Assembly (NCBI RefSeq): GCF_030122845.1
Contig: NZ_CP126084.1
Location: 4,526,001-4,590,000 of the forward strand
Direction of reading: 5' to 3'
DNA from: Paenibacillus woosongensis
GTDB taxonomy: Bacteria; Bacillota; Bacilli; Paenibacillales; Paenibacillaceae
Length of the DNA stretch: 64,000 nt
This document shows positions 27,332 through 36,109 of this stretch, one piece after another (position 1 is the stretch's first letter; each line of letters begins with the position of its first letter). The notes below the pieces were generated by a model that was given only the letters and a program-made list of their open reading frames with translations, had not been told where the DNA came from and made no database searches. The translations under genes were made by a program, and so were the position numbers.

Positions 27332-29548
27332 CTATATGGTGCGGTACATATTGCGAAACTCCCCTGGGGGAACGTCTTGAAGCTTCTTGAAAGCCCGATA
27401 AAATGAATTCACATTCTGGTAACCGATTTGTTCTGCGATCGATTGGATCGAATCCTCTGTTTCTATTAATAGCCGTTTGGCCTGCTGCATTCTGATCTTC
27501 AACACATAATCAACGAATTTCTCGCCCAGTTCCTCTTTAAATAGCAGGCTAAGAGCGCTTGGTTGAAGTTTGAAAATATCGCTTACCCGGGCCAGGGACA
27601 GATCCGGATCGGCAAAATGCGCATCAATATAACCTTTGGCTTGCATCGCAATGCTGTGATGTCTTCTAGCCTGCCGGTCCTCATCCACACAAGCCTCGAA
27701 CATCGCCATGATGCCCATGAACTGATATTCGAACTCATCCAGCGTTTCTGCCGTTTCGTTCAGGTTGGCGAACCGATGCTGAAAATCCTGTTTCCAAATT
27801 TGTTGAATGTTCGGTGATAACGCGTTAACCGCCTGATCCATCCGCTTGGCGAAAATATTTACAAGCCCAGTCATGTCTTGCTTCATAAACCGCATCTTTC
27901 TTAATTCCGTGAAAATCTGAGTCAATTTCTCCCGCCAATCGCTCTCGTTCATTCGGAAGGATTGAACCGCCTGATCCAGAGCTTGCAGGTAAACGTAATT
28001 GTCCAGGCTCAATTTACCGGCGCTCTTACGATTATCAATGATCGTATTCGTTCCGAAAATCATTTTCAGTTCAACGTTGTCGTGCGCATTGCGGTAAGAA
28101 TCCGCGACGGTTTCGATGGAATCGGAATCGGCCCCCACCCCAATCGTTATCGTAAGCTCCAGATGCTGATTGATCCATTTTTGGAATTCCTCCGCGTAGG
28201 CTGACGTCGTTTTGCTGCTGCGTGGATCGGCTGCAATATGCTGGATGACAAAAGCGATTCGATGCGGTTCCATCCAGACGTCCCAAACAAATGAATGATG
28301 GTTCTGCCCTAGGTCGCGGAAGGCGCTTTCGATAATAAATTTGAGCAAATGCTGATCCTTGACCTTGTATTTGTCAGTAAAGCTAGAATAATGATCAATT
28401 TCCACCACGATAACCCCTAGCCGGTCATACGCATCAGGCAGGCTCAAATCCGCAAGCTTCTGCTTGAATTCTTCGTCCGTTAAATACAGATGGCCCGCCA
28501 ACAAGTCGTGAAACAGACGCTGCTGCCGCAGCAAACAATCTTCCTTATGCAAATTCTCATAATCCAGAGACCTCTTAAGCAGATGATCCAAGGCCATTTC
28601 TATAAAAGTGAACTCATTATTCGCCCCCTTGATGCCAAGCTCCTCACTTTTTCGGTTCGAAAACTGGCCTACCTTTTCCATAATGGAATGAATCGGCTTG
28701 TAGTGCATATGCGTTACGATGGTAAAGCCGACCAATGCCAATAAAATGATAAAGATCAGAATAAACATCCATACACTAGAGAAGAGAGACAAAATATTGT
28801 AACCACTATCATATACACCCTGGGAAACAAACCTCCAGCCCGTATAGTCAGATTGAACCATAATCATGTCCGCCCCGCTGTCCGAAGCCGATGGGGCACT
28901 ATCATCGCCTTCTAATAGCAGCACTGAATTGGAATCGCTTTCATTTAACGAGTTAAGATAGTCCATAAAAGATCGCTGGTACACATTTACGACAAAGGCA
29001 CCACGTACTTCATCCCCCGTATAGGCGAACTTCACAAGCGAGACAACCTTCTGCTTGTCTTCGTCAAAAGCCGCATAGGCGAATAAGCGCGGATCATGCC
29101 AGTCCGTCGACTCTTTCTTGTCAAAGTTAAACATTAAAAATTCACGATCGCCAAAAGAGTCCAGCGCATACGAGCCAAGATCCGAAATAACCCGCTGCTC
29201 GTCCTCATTGTACATATAAATCGTATTGGAGAAAGGCAGGGCTAGACTTAATTCGATAATTTTCTTCTGCAGCATGAAATCATCAACAGCATGCTTGGGC
29301 CGATCGGAAAAATACTCCTGGATGTCGTTATCCATTAACAATTTGCTGACTACATTGCGTTCAATTAACATCAAATTAGCATCCAGATTAAAGACCATAC
29401 GATTCAAGATCGCGTTGTTGGTCTCCTTATACTTCTTCTCGGAGGCATTATTCAATACAAGGAAAATAATAAAGATCATCGAGGAAATGATGACGAAGAG
29501 AATAGGAGCATATGAAAGAATCGTTCGATAATACCAGTTCATTTTCAT
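27332..29548 (-). CDS. Membrane-bound AraC-family sensor-regulator
   Basis: A 738-residue single-chain regulator. A first transmembrane helix (residues about 13-31, ILFVIISSMIFIIFLVL), an extracellular Cache-like sensor of about 220 residues, and a second helix (about 257-278) precede a cytoplasmic middle region with a degenerate GGDEF-like look (LGVIVVEIDHYSSFTDKYKV). Two AraC helix-turn-helix motifs end the protein (LSLARVSDIFKLQPSALSLL; SIQSIAEQIGYQNVNSFYRA). Such proteins sense an outside ligand and activate sugar-import genes directly. The start has GGGAGAT. It probably controls the following lipoprotein and the LplBC operon. Confidence 0.88.
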   Translation of the reverse strand: MKMNWYYRTILSYAPILFVIISSMIFIIFLVLNNASEKKYKETNNAILNRMVFNLDANLMLIERNVVSKLLMDNDIQEYFSDRPKHAVDDFMLQKKIIELSLALPFSNTIYMYNEDEQRVISDLGSYALDSFGDREFLMFNFDKKESTDWHDPRLFAYAAFDEDKQKVVSLVKFAYTGDEVRGAFVVNVYQRSFMDYLNSLNESDSNSVLLLEGDDSAPSASDSGADMIMVQSDYTGWRFVSQGVYDSGYNILSLFSSVWMFILIFIILLALVGFTIVTHMHYKPIHSIMEKVGQFSNRKSEELGIKGANNEFTFIEMALDHLLKRSLDYENLHKEDCLLRQQRLFHDLLAGHLYLTDEEFKQKLADLSLPDAYDRLGVIVVEIDHYSSFTDKYKVKDQHLLKFIIESAFRDLGQNHHSFVWDVWMEPHRIAFVIQHIAADPRSSKTTSAYAEEFQKWINQHLELTITIGVGADSDSIETVADSYRNAHDNVELKMIFGTNTIIDNRKSAGKLSLDNYVYLQALDQAVQSFRMNESDWREKLTQIFTELRKMRFMKQDMTGLVNIFAKRMDQAVNALSPNIQQIWKQDFQHRFANLNETAETLDEFEYQFMGIMAMFEACVDEDRQARRHHSIAMQAKGYIDAHFADPDLSLARVSDIFKLQPSALSLLFKEELGEKFVDYVLKIRMQQAKRLLIETEDSIQSIAEQIGYQNVNSFYRAFKKLQDVPPGEFRNMYRTI

Positions 29549-29710
29549 AGAGCTAATCTCCCAAAAAGCAGTTTCATAGATTATAAAAGAAAACCATCTA
29601 TGTTGTTAATTCACATTTTATTCGGAGTTATCTTTTTTTATTCCTGAGCCATATATTCGCTATAGAGGCTTGTTAACCCTGCAAAATTTAAAATTTAAAA
29701 TTTAAAGGAA

Positions 29711-29769
29711 TGCACCCCTAGAATAGACTTTGGAAAAGCCTTGGTTCAACCATAAGTCCTAGGGGTGCA
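29711..29769 (-). terminator. Hairpin downstream of the ABC-2 permease remnants
   Basis: Exact 11-bp arms TGCACCCCTAG and CTAGGGGTGCA, 37 bases apart, 20 bases beyond the permease stop. The T/A runs are weak; it could also be a repeat. The preceding stretch 29570-29710 is AT-rich with nothing else recognisable. Confidence 0.5.
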
Positions 29770-29789
29770 CTAATCTCATTTTATAGTAA

Positions 29790-30348
29790 TTAACGAACAT
29801 TGCGATATAAAAACAAGTAAGCAGAAATAGTAAATAATAATACTACCCAAGAAAATTGAACCACTAGCCCCGACCATTTGTCCAAAAAAATATTTACCTC
29901 AGATATTGAAAAAAGATTCATTGTAGCAAGAGTAGGTAAAAATTTAGCCAACTGAAAAAACGAAAACAACATGTGGCTAAGTCCCAAAACAAGCGGGAGC
30001 ATGATAGCGATAGGTGCTATAAACCCCTGTAAAGACAACAAACATGGCGATGTTTACAAATTTCGCACATAAAAGTTTTAATCTAGATGGTTGTGTGAGA
30101 AGTGTTGTTCTAAGAGCAGCGTGCGAATATTCTTGTCCAAAATAACCTGCACTGGCAACAATAATTCCTGGTTGACCCAAATAAAGGGCTTGCAAGCAAA
30201 GAGAAAGGATCTCCTGCTCTCTCCCTATCTTTGGTGTATCGGATGTTAATAAGTAGAGTAAGGGAATGATAATAGCTCCAACTACACCTAGAACACACCA
30301 CCCATAAGAAAAAAATTTAGTTTTCTCACTACGCAATGCAGCGTACAT
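29790..30348 (-). pseudogene. Frameshifted ABC-2 type permease
   Basis: Begins at the ATG at 30348 (MYAALRSEKTKFFSYGWCVL, the usual start of ABC-2 permeases of bacitracin/lantibiotic-type exporters), overlapping the upstream gene's stop in a TGATG junction. The first frame continues through GQPGIIVASAGYFGQEYSHA and AALRTTLLTQPSRLKLL, then is lost near 30020; a second frame carries IAPIAIMLPLVLGLSHMLFS and the final helix to 29790. A one-base shift therefore breaks the gene. Original role probably peptide export or self-immunity; the matching ATPase is not here. Confidence 0.75.
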
Positions 30349-30685
30349 CAATATTTTCCTCCTACATCACTACGAATAAAAGCGTAAAAAGACGTGATTA
30401 AAGCTATTGTCACCCATATCAGCAGTACGATACCGCCTTTTAGTGGATCATGTTCATAAGGGGCTGTTGGTGTTGCAACGAGAAGATTACCTGCTGCCAC
30501 AGGAAGATACCCCCCCCCATTCCCACCTTTGTGCTAAATACTTTCCAAGATTGTAAACCTGAGGAACTAAAAAAGCTAAAGGTACGATAGCATTTCTAAA
30601 GAGCATTCCGATTCCAAAAGAAAGTACAGTTGATAAAATCCAATTCAGCGCTGAAAAGCCAATAAACTGCCAAGCTATTGTACTT
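30348..30685 (-). pseudogene. ABC-2 permease truncated by an IS30 end
   Basis: A second ABC-2 permease C-terminus. One frame reads AWQFIGFSALNWILSTVLSF and AIVPLAFLVPQVYNLGKYLA; after a run of eight G residues near 30511-30519 the reading moves to another frame (YLPVAAGNLLVATPTAPYE and on to the TGATG at 30348). The 5' part is missing because an IS30-family terminal sequence begins at 30686. So this gene is both truncated and frameshifted. Confidence 0.7.
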
Positions 30686-30892
30686 GACGGATTGTAATAT
30701 GAAGTGCGACAGGTGCCAAGAGAATAACAAATAGTCCATGGCTGATTCGTGTAGAATGAAGTTACCACACCACCCCTATACAAGGAGAATCAGAACATGA
30801 ACTACACTCATTTTAGCATAGTCGAACGTAGTCAGATAGAAGTCCTACGTTTGGGATGGACTAACCGCGAGATCGGTAAAAATCTTGGGAGA
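30686..30892 (+). mobile_element. 207-bp left fragment of an IS30-family element
   Basis: This stretch is a nearly identical inverted copy of 44697-44902, the left end of the IS30-family element downstream of the biosynthetic cluster. It begins with the terminal inverted repeat GACGGATTGTAATATGAAG and includes the first codons of the transposase from 30797 (MNYTHFSIVERSQIEVLRLG). It stops at 30892, where it is joined to an ISL3 fragment. Reading is toward the cluster, opposite to the other copy. Confidence 0.85.
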
Positions 30893-31469
30893 AGGACTGA
30901 TCTCGAACCAGATTCAAGAAGTCTGCTGCCATATGTCTCCGGCATTCATCCGAGGCATTGAAACGTTTTTCCCGAAAGCCGAGATCACTTTTGATAAATT
31001 TCATGTGATGAAATTAGCCAACGAAGCCGTAGATGAAGTACGTAAGAATGAGCAGAAAAAGCAACCAGAACTAAAGCACACAAAATATATTTGGCTAAAA
31101 AACGAAAGTAACCTGAATGATACACAACGAGAAACGTTACTTCGCCTAAAAGACCAGCATTTAAATACAGGTCATGCTTACCGTTTGAAGCTTGCTCTCC
31201 AAAATTTTTGGTCGGAGCCGCATATCTTTGCGGATATATACTTAGGGGAATGGATGAGCTGGGCAAAGCGTTCCAAACTGGAGCCCATGATTAAGTTAGC
31301 AACTACCATTAAACAGCATGAAGAAGGCGTTTTACGCTGGTTTCACAGCAAAATGACGAATGGTTTCCTAGAAGGACTAAATGGGTTGGTTCAAGCAGCT
31401 AAACGGAAAGCAAGAGGCTACCTTGCTTTGTATATTCCAATAATTGCGTCACAGATTTTTATATTATGA
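30893..31469 (+). pseudogene. Truncated ISL3-family transposase
   Basis: C-terminal half of an ISL3 (IS204/IS1001/IS1165) DDE transposase: CCHMSPAFIRGIETFFPKAE, ITFDKFHVMKLANEAVDEVR, KYIWLKNESNL, and the ending with NGFLEGLNGLVQAAKRKARG where the last catalytic acid lies. The N-terminus is missing; the open frame extends artificially into the IS30 fragment. It stops 10 bases before the convergent ATP-grasp gene's stop. Non-functional. Confidence 0.85.
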
Positions 31470-31479
31470 GAATTCCTCC

Positions 31480-32709
31480 TCATACGACCTCAAACACAAC
31501 TTTTTTTGTTATTTTATCCATAATTTCATAGAGTTCAATATAGCTATTTGCTTTTACCATAAAATAACCTATGCGATCCCATGAATTTCTAAATTTATTA
31601 ATTTGGTCTCCAGGCTTTACGCTTATATTCCAATTAACCACATGTTCTTCGTCATTTAATATGTCCAAGTTTTTAATTTCTTTTAGTTTTCCTGGTTCAG
31701 CATAAAAAAAACGCACAGCAGTTAATGATCTGTGTTCAAAATTTATATTTAAATTGTTGTTCTGTAACATCATATCAATAAAAGTTCTTCTAAAGTTAAA
31801 ACCATATGAATTGGTAATCAATTCAGATATGTTATCCCCGGGTATTCTTGCAGCACATTCTACAAGATGAGGAATCTCTTGCTTAAGAATCCATTCCGAA
31901 TGCAAAACACCGTTTTCAACCTCCGCTGCTTCAATAATCTTTTCTTTATAATATTTTATTTTGTTTTTTACAGCTTCAGATACTTGACCAGGAACAATGT
32001 GTCCTGATTCTACAAAGTACTTGCCTAAAAATTTGTCCTTCAGCGTAATATTAAAAAAAACAATCTCACTATTCTTTACAAGACATTCTACACTAACTTC
32101 ATCACCTTCAATAAAATCCTCTGCTATGTACTGATGCACAATTTCTCTATCTGGTACCAAAACATTTTCGGTTGAATGCATCGTTTCTTCATAAGCACTC
32201 TCGATCTCTTCAACTCTGTTGATTTTAATAACCCCAATAGAAGCGTGTCGTGTCGCTGGTTTGAAAATAATCGGATGTCCTATGAAAAATAATTTTAATT
32301 GATTCATTGAGTTTATTTCTTGATAACGGGGTTGAGGAATTCCAATATCCTCGCAAAGATCTCTCAAAAGTATTTTATTAGTGAATACCCTCGCACCCTT
32401 ATCTCCGACTCTTGGAAGTCCCAAATATTGGGCTGCTTTATTAGCCGCCTTAACGCAATATTCAAATCCGGGAACTACTGCGTCAAATTTAATTTTTTTA
32501 GACCAAGCTTTCACCACATCCATATATTCTTCAGAATCGTGGTACTTGCTTTCAATAATTTGACTAATCATCTCAGAACTAAACGGCTTCATTTTTCTTA
32601 ATACATCAGGCTCTTCAATTATAAAAAAGCGAAACTCATCTTCTTCATTCATTTCAACTAAATTTTTAATAAACATGGTATATCTACCGATTTGTAATAT
32701 ATTTTTCAT
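31480..32709 (-). CDS. ATP-grasp ligase (third of three paralogues)
   Basis: A cytoplasmic ATP-grasp enzyme of about 410 residues, expected to join a carboxylate (activated as acyl phosphate) to an amine. Its parts are an N-terminal Rossmann-like domain (FDAVVPGFEYCVKAANKAA; then LGLPRVGDKGARVFTNKILL), the ATP-binding fold with HPIIFKPATRHASIGVIKIN (lysine and glycine-rich loop), EDFIEGDEVSVECLV, and the metal-binding end HLVECAARIPGD. The ATG at 32709 has GGGGG eight bases upstream and overlaps the CitX-like gene by 26 bases; another ATG lies two codons before. It resembles the enzymes at 37513 and 39974, so the pathway probably makes up to three amide bonds. Last gene of the operon. Confidence 0.85.
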   Translation of the reverse strand: MKNILQIGRYTMFIKNLVEMNEEDEFRFFIIEEPDVLRKMKPFSSEMISQIIESKYHDSEEYMDVVKAWSKKIKFDAVVPGFEYCVKAANKAAQYLGLPRVGDKGARVFTNKILLRDLCEDIGIPQPRYQEINSMNQLKLFFIGHPIIFKPATRHASIGVIKINRVEEIESAYEETMHSTENVLVPDREIVHQYIAEDFIEGDEVSVECLVKNSEIVFFNITLKDKFLGKYFVESGHIVPGQVSEAVKNKIKYYKEKIIEAAEVENGVLHSEWILKQEIPHLVECAARIPGDNISELITNSYGFNFRRTFIDMMLQNNNLNINFEHRSLTAVRFFYAEPGKLKEIKNLDILNDEEHVVNWNISVKPGDQINKFRNSWDRIGYFMVKANSYIELYEIMDKITKKVVFEVV

Positions 32710-33259
32710 TTTCATAACCCCCATTGCACAAGATTGGATTTGAAAGCAACGAGTAACAATCTTCATTCATACATTTAAAGTGCTGAAAATCTAAAACTAC
32801 CTGCTGAAGCAATTTTTCAATCGGATGCGCTTGAATAAACGCACATTCTTTAGCTGTTTTTTCACAAATGAAACATTTACGAGGAGATAATTGCAACATT
32901 TTACGGCTTATTTTCCTTCCACTTTCATTAAACACATCAATATCCCAATACTTGCTGAGTATATTTTCACATTCTATTTCTATACATAATCTTTTAAGTA
33001 AATACGGATCCTCATTTATTTTAAATAAACCTATCATTCCTAAAGTGCTATTATGGAACATCATATTTTTTATTTCTATATTATATATGTAAAGATCTTT
33101 TATTATTGTATTAATTCCTAAACTGGCCAATTCGTAGCTTGGATAAATGGTTTTATTCGCTCCAGGCATATTAACAGTAAACTGAATCAGCGCACTATCA
33201 TCTCTTAAGGAACTACGCAAAGCTTGGAGCTTTTCCCTTTGCTCTAAGATTTGCTTCAT
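32684..33259 (-). CDS. citX: CitX-like apo-carrier phosphoribosyl-dephospho-CoA transferase
   Basis: A 191-residue homologue of CitX, which transfers 2'-(5''-triphosphoribosyl)-3'-dephospho-CoA onto a serine of the citrate lyase acyl carrier protein. The C-terminal signature is clear: YWDIDVFNESGRKISRKML and LSPRKCFICEKTAKECAFIQ followed by a histidine (AHPIEKLL). The ATG at 33259 with AAGGAGGT ten bases upstream is chosen; upstream codons overlap CitG by more. Adjacent CitG, CitD-like and CitE-like genes support the assignment. Here it should modify the small carrier at 36106, not a complete citrate lyase, since CitF is absent. Confidence 0.85.
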   Translation of the reverse strand: MKQILEQREKLQALRSSLRDDSALIQFTVNMPGANKTIYPSYELASLGINTIIKDLYIYNIEIKNMMFHNSTLGMIGLFKINEDPYLLKRLCIEIECENILSKYWDIDVFNESGRKISRKMLQLSPRKCFICEKTAKECAFIQAHPIEKLLQQVVLDFQHFKCMNEDCYSLLSNPILCNGGYENEKYITNR

Positions 33260-34157
33260 CTTGTCCGATACCTCCTTGAATATATCCGGTCTCCCAAAGT
33301 TGTAAAGCAAGGGAAACCGCAACCAAATCTGCCGATCCGCCAGGACTCAAAGACTTTTTTTTAAAATCCCATTCCATTTCCTCTAGCAGCTTTTTACCTT
33401 GAACCGTAAATACTCCACCTAGATCAAGTACCTTTTGGGCATAAAGCTGGACATATGAAATACGTTTGTAATCAAATTCACGATTAAGCAACGTTGTGTC
33501 CTCAGTCACAGACATTAACGATAACAATGTATGGATAATCGCTTCGCGCAAATCACCTTTTCGCTCCAACGCGTCCTTTAGCGCTGGAAGACCTACGTCC
33601 AACACATGATTATATCCGTCTTTAACTTCGCCTCGAACGCCTTGGATTCCCCATTGCCTATATGCTCTTAAGCCCACTGTAGGACATTTCTCGGTTATCC
33701 TTTTTGCTTCGCTTAACTGCATGAGCATATCGCGCTCGGCAATTTTACTGACATAATAGCATACCTGAGCAGGAACCAAGCTATTATGCCTTATATAGCA
33801 AATACCCGCCGCCGCACATAACAATACGCCATGGAATATCATCCCTTTATGCGTGTTAACTCCCCCCGTTGCTTCAAACATATCCTTCTCTGCTTGTAAA
33901 CCTAGCTCTTGAAGCAGGGGATACAATTGCGACAAGTTTGCTTCTAAGGCAAATCTTATCCCGGTCTCCGCCGCTTGAACAAAGTAATCTGCTATAGCTA
34001 AACCGCTATGAATAAACGAATAGATATCCATGTCGTTGTGAGAACCACTATCTAGAGCACTAACTAGGCCGGGTGTTGGCCAACTGATTGCCTCAGCCAT
34101 GACGGAAAAGTTCATTTTACGTCCGATCCATTTAGCGATTAAAACTGTATCAGGCAT
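33213..34157 (-). CDS. citG: CitG-like triphosphoribosyl-dephospho-CoA synthase
   Basis: A 314-residue helical protein of the CitG/MdcB family, which condenses ATP and 3'-dephospho-CoA, releasing adenine, to make the prosthetic-group precursor of citrate lyase and malonate decarboxylase. Signature segments are PGLVSALDSGSHNDMDIYSF (the GxHxDM motif) and EATGGVNTHKGMIFHGVLL, with the GVNTHKG motif fully conserved. It overlaps the aaRS-like gene by 8 bases and CitX by about 47, so these are tightly coupled. Its presence shows that the cluster makes its own prosthetic group. Confidence 0.9.
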   Translation of the reverse strand: MPDTVLIAKWIGRKMNFSVMAEAISWPTPGLVSALDSGSHNDMDIYSFIHSGLAIADYFVQAAETGIRFALEANLSQLYPLLQELGLQAEKDMFEATGGVNTHKGMIFHGVLLCAAAGICYIRHNSLVPAQVCYYVSKIAERDMLMQLSEAKRITEKCPTVGLRAYRQWGIQGVRGEVKDGYNHVLDVGLPALKDALERKGDLREAIIHTLLSLMSVTEDTTLLNREFDYKRISYVQLYAQKVLDLGGVFTVQGKKLLEEMEWDFKKKSLSPGGSADLVAVSLALQLWETGYIQGGIGQDEANLRAKGKAPSFA

Positions 34158-35367
34158 AAACTAGATCCCTTACCGCTTCTGGCCAGAGCTCGCAATTTAA
34201 GCCATACTGTTGTAAGAAACTCCAGACACATCTTTCAATACCTAAGCCCATACAACCTGACCAAGTCTCTTTCTGATTTGCCATATTAAAATTAAACGTT
34301 TTAGAGAAAAAATCGCCGTGTGTATCAAAAGAAGCTATAGATAGGCTATCTTGTTTATAAGGAATTTCCGCTTTCACTTCTACTTTTATATTTGAGGGAA
34401 TGTTAAAATTGTTACGGGCTTGATCATCGATAAAAAAGGGATCATTTGCATGTGCACAGTGACCTTTAATACCCAGTTTCTCCATCCAGTCAATCGTCCA
34501 TTGTAGGATTTTCCTTTTATGCTCAATTACAAATTCAGGAGTTCCAATAAATATGAATTCACGCATGGAAAATTGGTTCAATCTTTCCATCATATAAATC
34601 CTTTTTCCTTCGTTCCGATAACATTCTCCGCGGATATTATAAATTTGATTATGTTCCAAATTCTGATTTTCCAAACTAAAGTAAATTTTGAAGCATGGCG
34701 CACTTTGTAAAACATAGTTTGGCGAATCCAAGTGTAGATTTACATCATTCGGTAATTTTCCGTTATTACTAACTGTTTTTGCTGTAAATTGGTCTAGTGA
34801 ATCATTGTTCAAATGGCTAGGAAAAAAAAGATGTTTTGGTGAGCTTTGAAAATAATTCATTTTTTCCATATAGTATTTTGGAATTAAAGAATTATGTTTA
34901 ACCTCTGTTACATTATGCAGTCGCTCTGATATATAGCTAACATAACTTGTATCAAACCATTCAAGAAGACGGATAATTTCCACAGAAAATTGTAAATCCT
35001 GCTCCCGTATCATTTTGATCCAACCCGTTCGAAGTAGTTCCGCTGAAATGTCTGAATCATTCACAGGAAATGTACAGGAGCAAAGATCGTTACTCTCAAA
35101 ATGTTCTTCATTGCTAACTGATTCATAATCATTTGCAACAGATTGTTGTTCTTTGGCATACCAATGATGCGTTAGAAAACGATCTATTTCATTCCTGATT
35201 TCTCCGATTTTTTTGGTTTCAAGATAGTGCACTGTGACCTTCCTATGATCAACCTGATCCACATATACTTTATGGACGGATGCATGTTGCAGTAATTGAT
35301 AGCAAAAACGTTTAATCCCCAAATCATTCAGCGAACTATTTAACTCAAATTGATATTTTTTAAACAT
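34150..35367 (-). CDS. Class II aaRS-like protein, probable amino acid:carrier-protein ligase
   Basis: A 405-residue protein with the catalytic core of a class II aminoacyl-tRNA synthetase related to SerRS. Motif 2 is at about 248-271 (ECYRNEG, then ERLNQFSMREF), motif 3 at 371-380 (GCMGLGIERC) with the ATP-binding arginine. C224 (SAPCF), E270 and C372 lie where the zinc ligands of atypical SerRS and the amino acid:[carrier protein] ligases are found. No tRNA-binding arm is evident, but a distinct N-terminal 150 residues is. Known relatives activate a small amino acid as AMP ester and load it on a phosphopantetheinyl carrier. Its place between CitE- and CitG-like genes suggests the CitD-like carrier is the acceptor. 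The amino acid is not known; diaminopropionate is one candidate. Confidence 0.75.
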   Translation of the reverse strand: MFKKYQFELNSSLNDLGIKRFCYQLLQHASVHKVYVDQVDHRKVTVHYLETKKIGEIRNEIDRFLTHHWYAKEQQSVANDYESVSNEEHFESNDLCSCTFPVNDSDISAELLRTGWIKMIREQDLQFSVEIIRLLEWFDTSYVSYISERLHNVTEVKHNSLIPKYYMEKMNYFQSSPKHLFFPSHLNNDSLDQFTAKTVSNNGKLPNDVNLHLDSPNYVLQSAPCFKIYFSLENQNLEHNQIYNIRGECYRNEGKRIYMMERLNQFSMREFIFIGTPEFVIEHKRKILQWTIDWMEKLGIKGHCAHANDPFFIDDQARNNFNIPSNIKVEVKAEIPYKQDSLSIASFDTHGDFFSKTFNFNMANQKETWSGCMGLGIERCVWSFLQQYGLNCELWPEAVRDLVYA

Positions 35368-36109
35368 AGGTACCCTTCCTTTCAGAATATACCTCTAAAC
35401 CAATTTTTATTTGGTCAGGATGGATAATCGAACGACCTGTAAATCCCAAATTTCGAGAGAATTCGCAATCATTCCGATAACCTTCTAAGTCTTTATATTT
35501 CATAAAAGTGGTGTCAAAACTGTAAAGAGAGTTTTCGTTGCAAAATTGGCATATTTTCTGCTTTGCAAAAAGTACTTCCTTTTGAGGATCATCACTATTT
35601 AACTTAACATCATCATAGTAATCGCCTCCGCCGAGCGTAAACGCATAAATATTATCACTACATTGGTAAATACGCTCCAAATTATTTAATCCTTCCTTGC
35701 TTTCAATCATGATTTCATAAAGCGGTTTATAATCATCATCTGACTCTTTTGATATAAACCTCCAATATTCGTCAATTTCTAGTAAATCCTCTGCTTTATT
35801 TACCATCGGTATGCGTATTCGTGTTGGTCTATTTTCCAACAATGCCTCAAAATCCGCTTTCCAGTGATCGGTATAAACACTGTTGATTCTAACAATTAAA
35901 TTTAAATCCAGATCCTTAAACTCGCTAAGTGCTCTTTTCACTAGACTTCGGGCTTCAATTTTTTTGTTCTCAGGAGTCCCGTCCTCCAGACAAAGGATAA
36001 TATTCTTAAGTCCGAGAGTCATTGCTTTTTCAATATATCCCGGTTTGTATCCAGCAACATAAAATATAACCCGTTCATTATCAGTAATTTGAGAAATTTT
36101 CTTTCTCAT
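35360..36109 (-). CDS. CitE-like HpcH/HpaI family lyase/aldolase
   Basis: A 249-residue TIM-barrel enzyme of the citrate lyase beta (CitE) family. Conserved parts are VAGYKPGYIEKAM, CLEDGTPENKKIEARSLV (LEDxxxxxK..AR), VRINSVYTDHW, MIESKEGLNNLERI with the metal-binding glutamate, TLGGGDYYDD with the metal-binding aspartate, and GFTGRSIIHPDQI. Citrate lyase beta cleaves citryl-carrier to acetyl-carrier and oxaloacetate; relatives act as malyl- or citramalyl-CoA lyases. It is shorter than typical CitE (about 290). It overlaps the CitD-like gene by an ATGA junction. A retro-aldol or aldol reaction on a carrier-bound acyl or aminoacyl group is inferred; the substrate is unknown. Confidence 0.82.
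   Translation of the reverse strand: MRKKISQITDNERVIFYVAGYKPGYIEKAMTLGLKNIILCLEDGTPENKKIEARSLVKRALSEFKDLDLNLIVRINSVYTDHWKADFEALLENRPTRIRIPMVNKAEDLLEIDEYWRFISKESDDDYKPLYEIMIESKEGLNNLERIYQCSDNIYAFTLGGGDYYDDVKLNSDDPQKEVLFAKQKICQFCNENSLYSFDTTFMKYKDLEGYRNDCEFSRNLGFTGRSIIHPDQIKIGLEVYSERKGTYV

Noticed and set aside
30885-31469. A single intact plus-strand gene of 194 codons
   Set aside because: The first codons belong to the IS30 fragment and the remainder is only the C-terminal half of an ISL3 transposase.
34150-35367. A second seryl-tRNA synthetase
   Set aside because: Only the class II core motifs are shared; no tRNA-binding coiled-coil arm is seen, and the operon context is biosynthetic.
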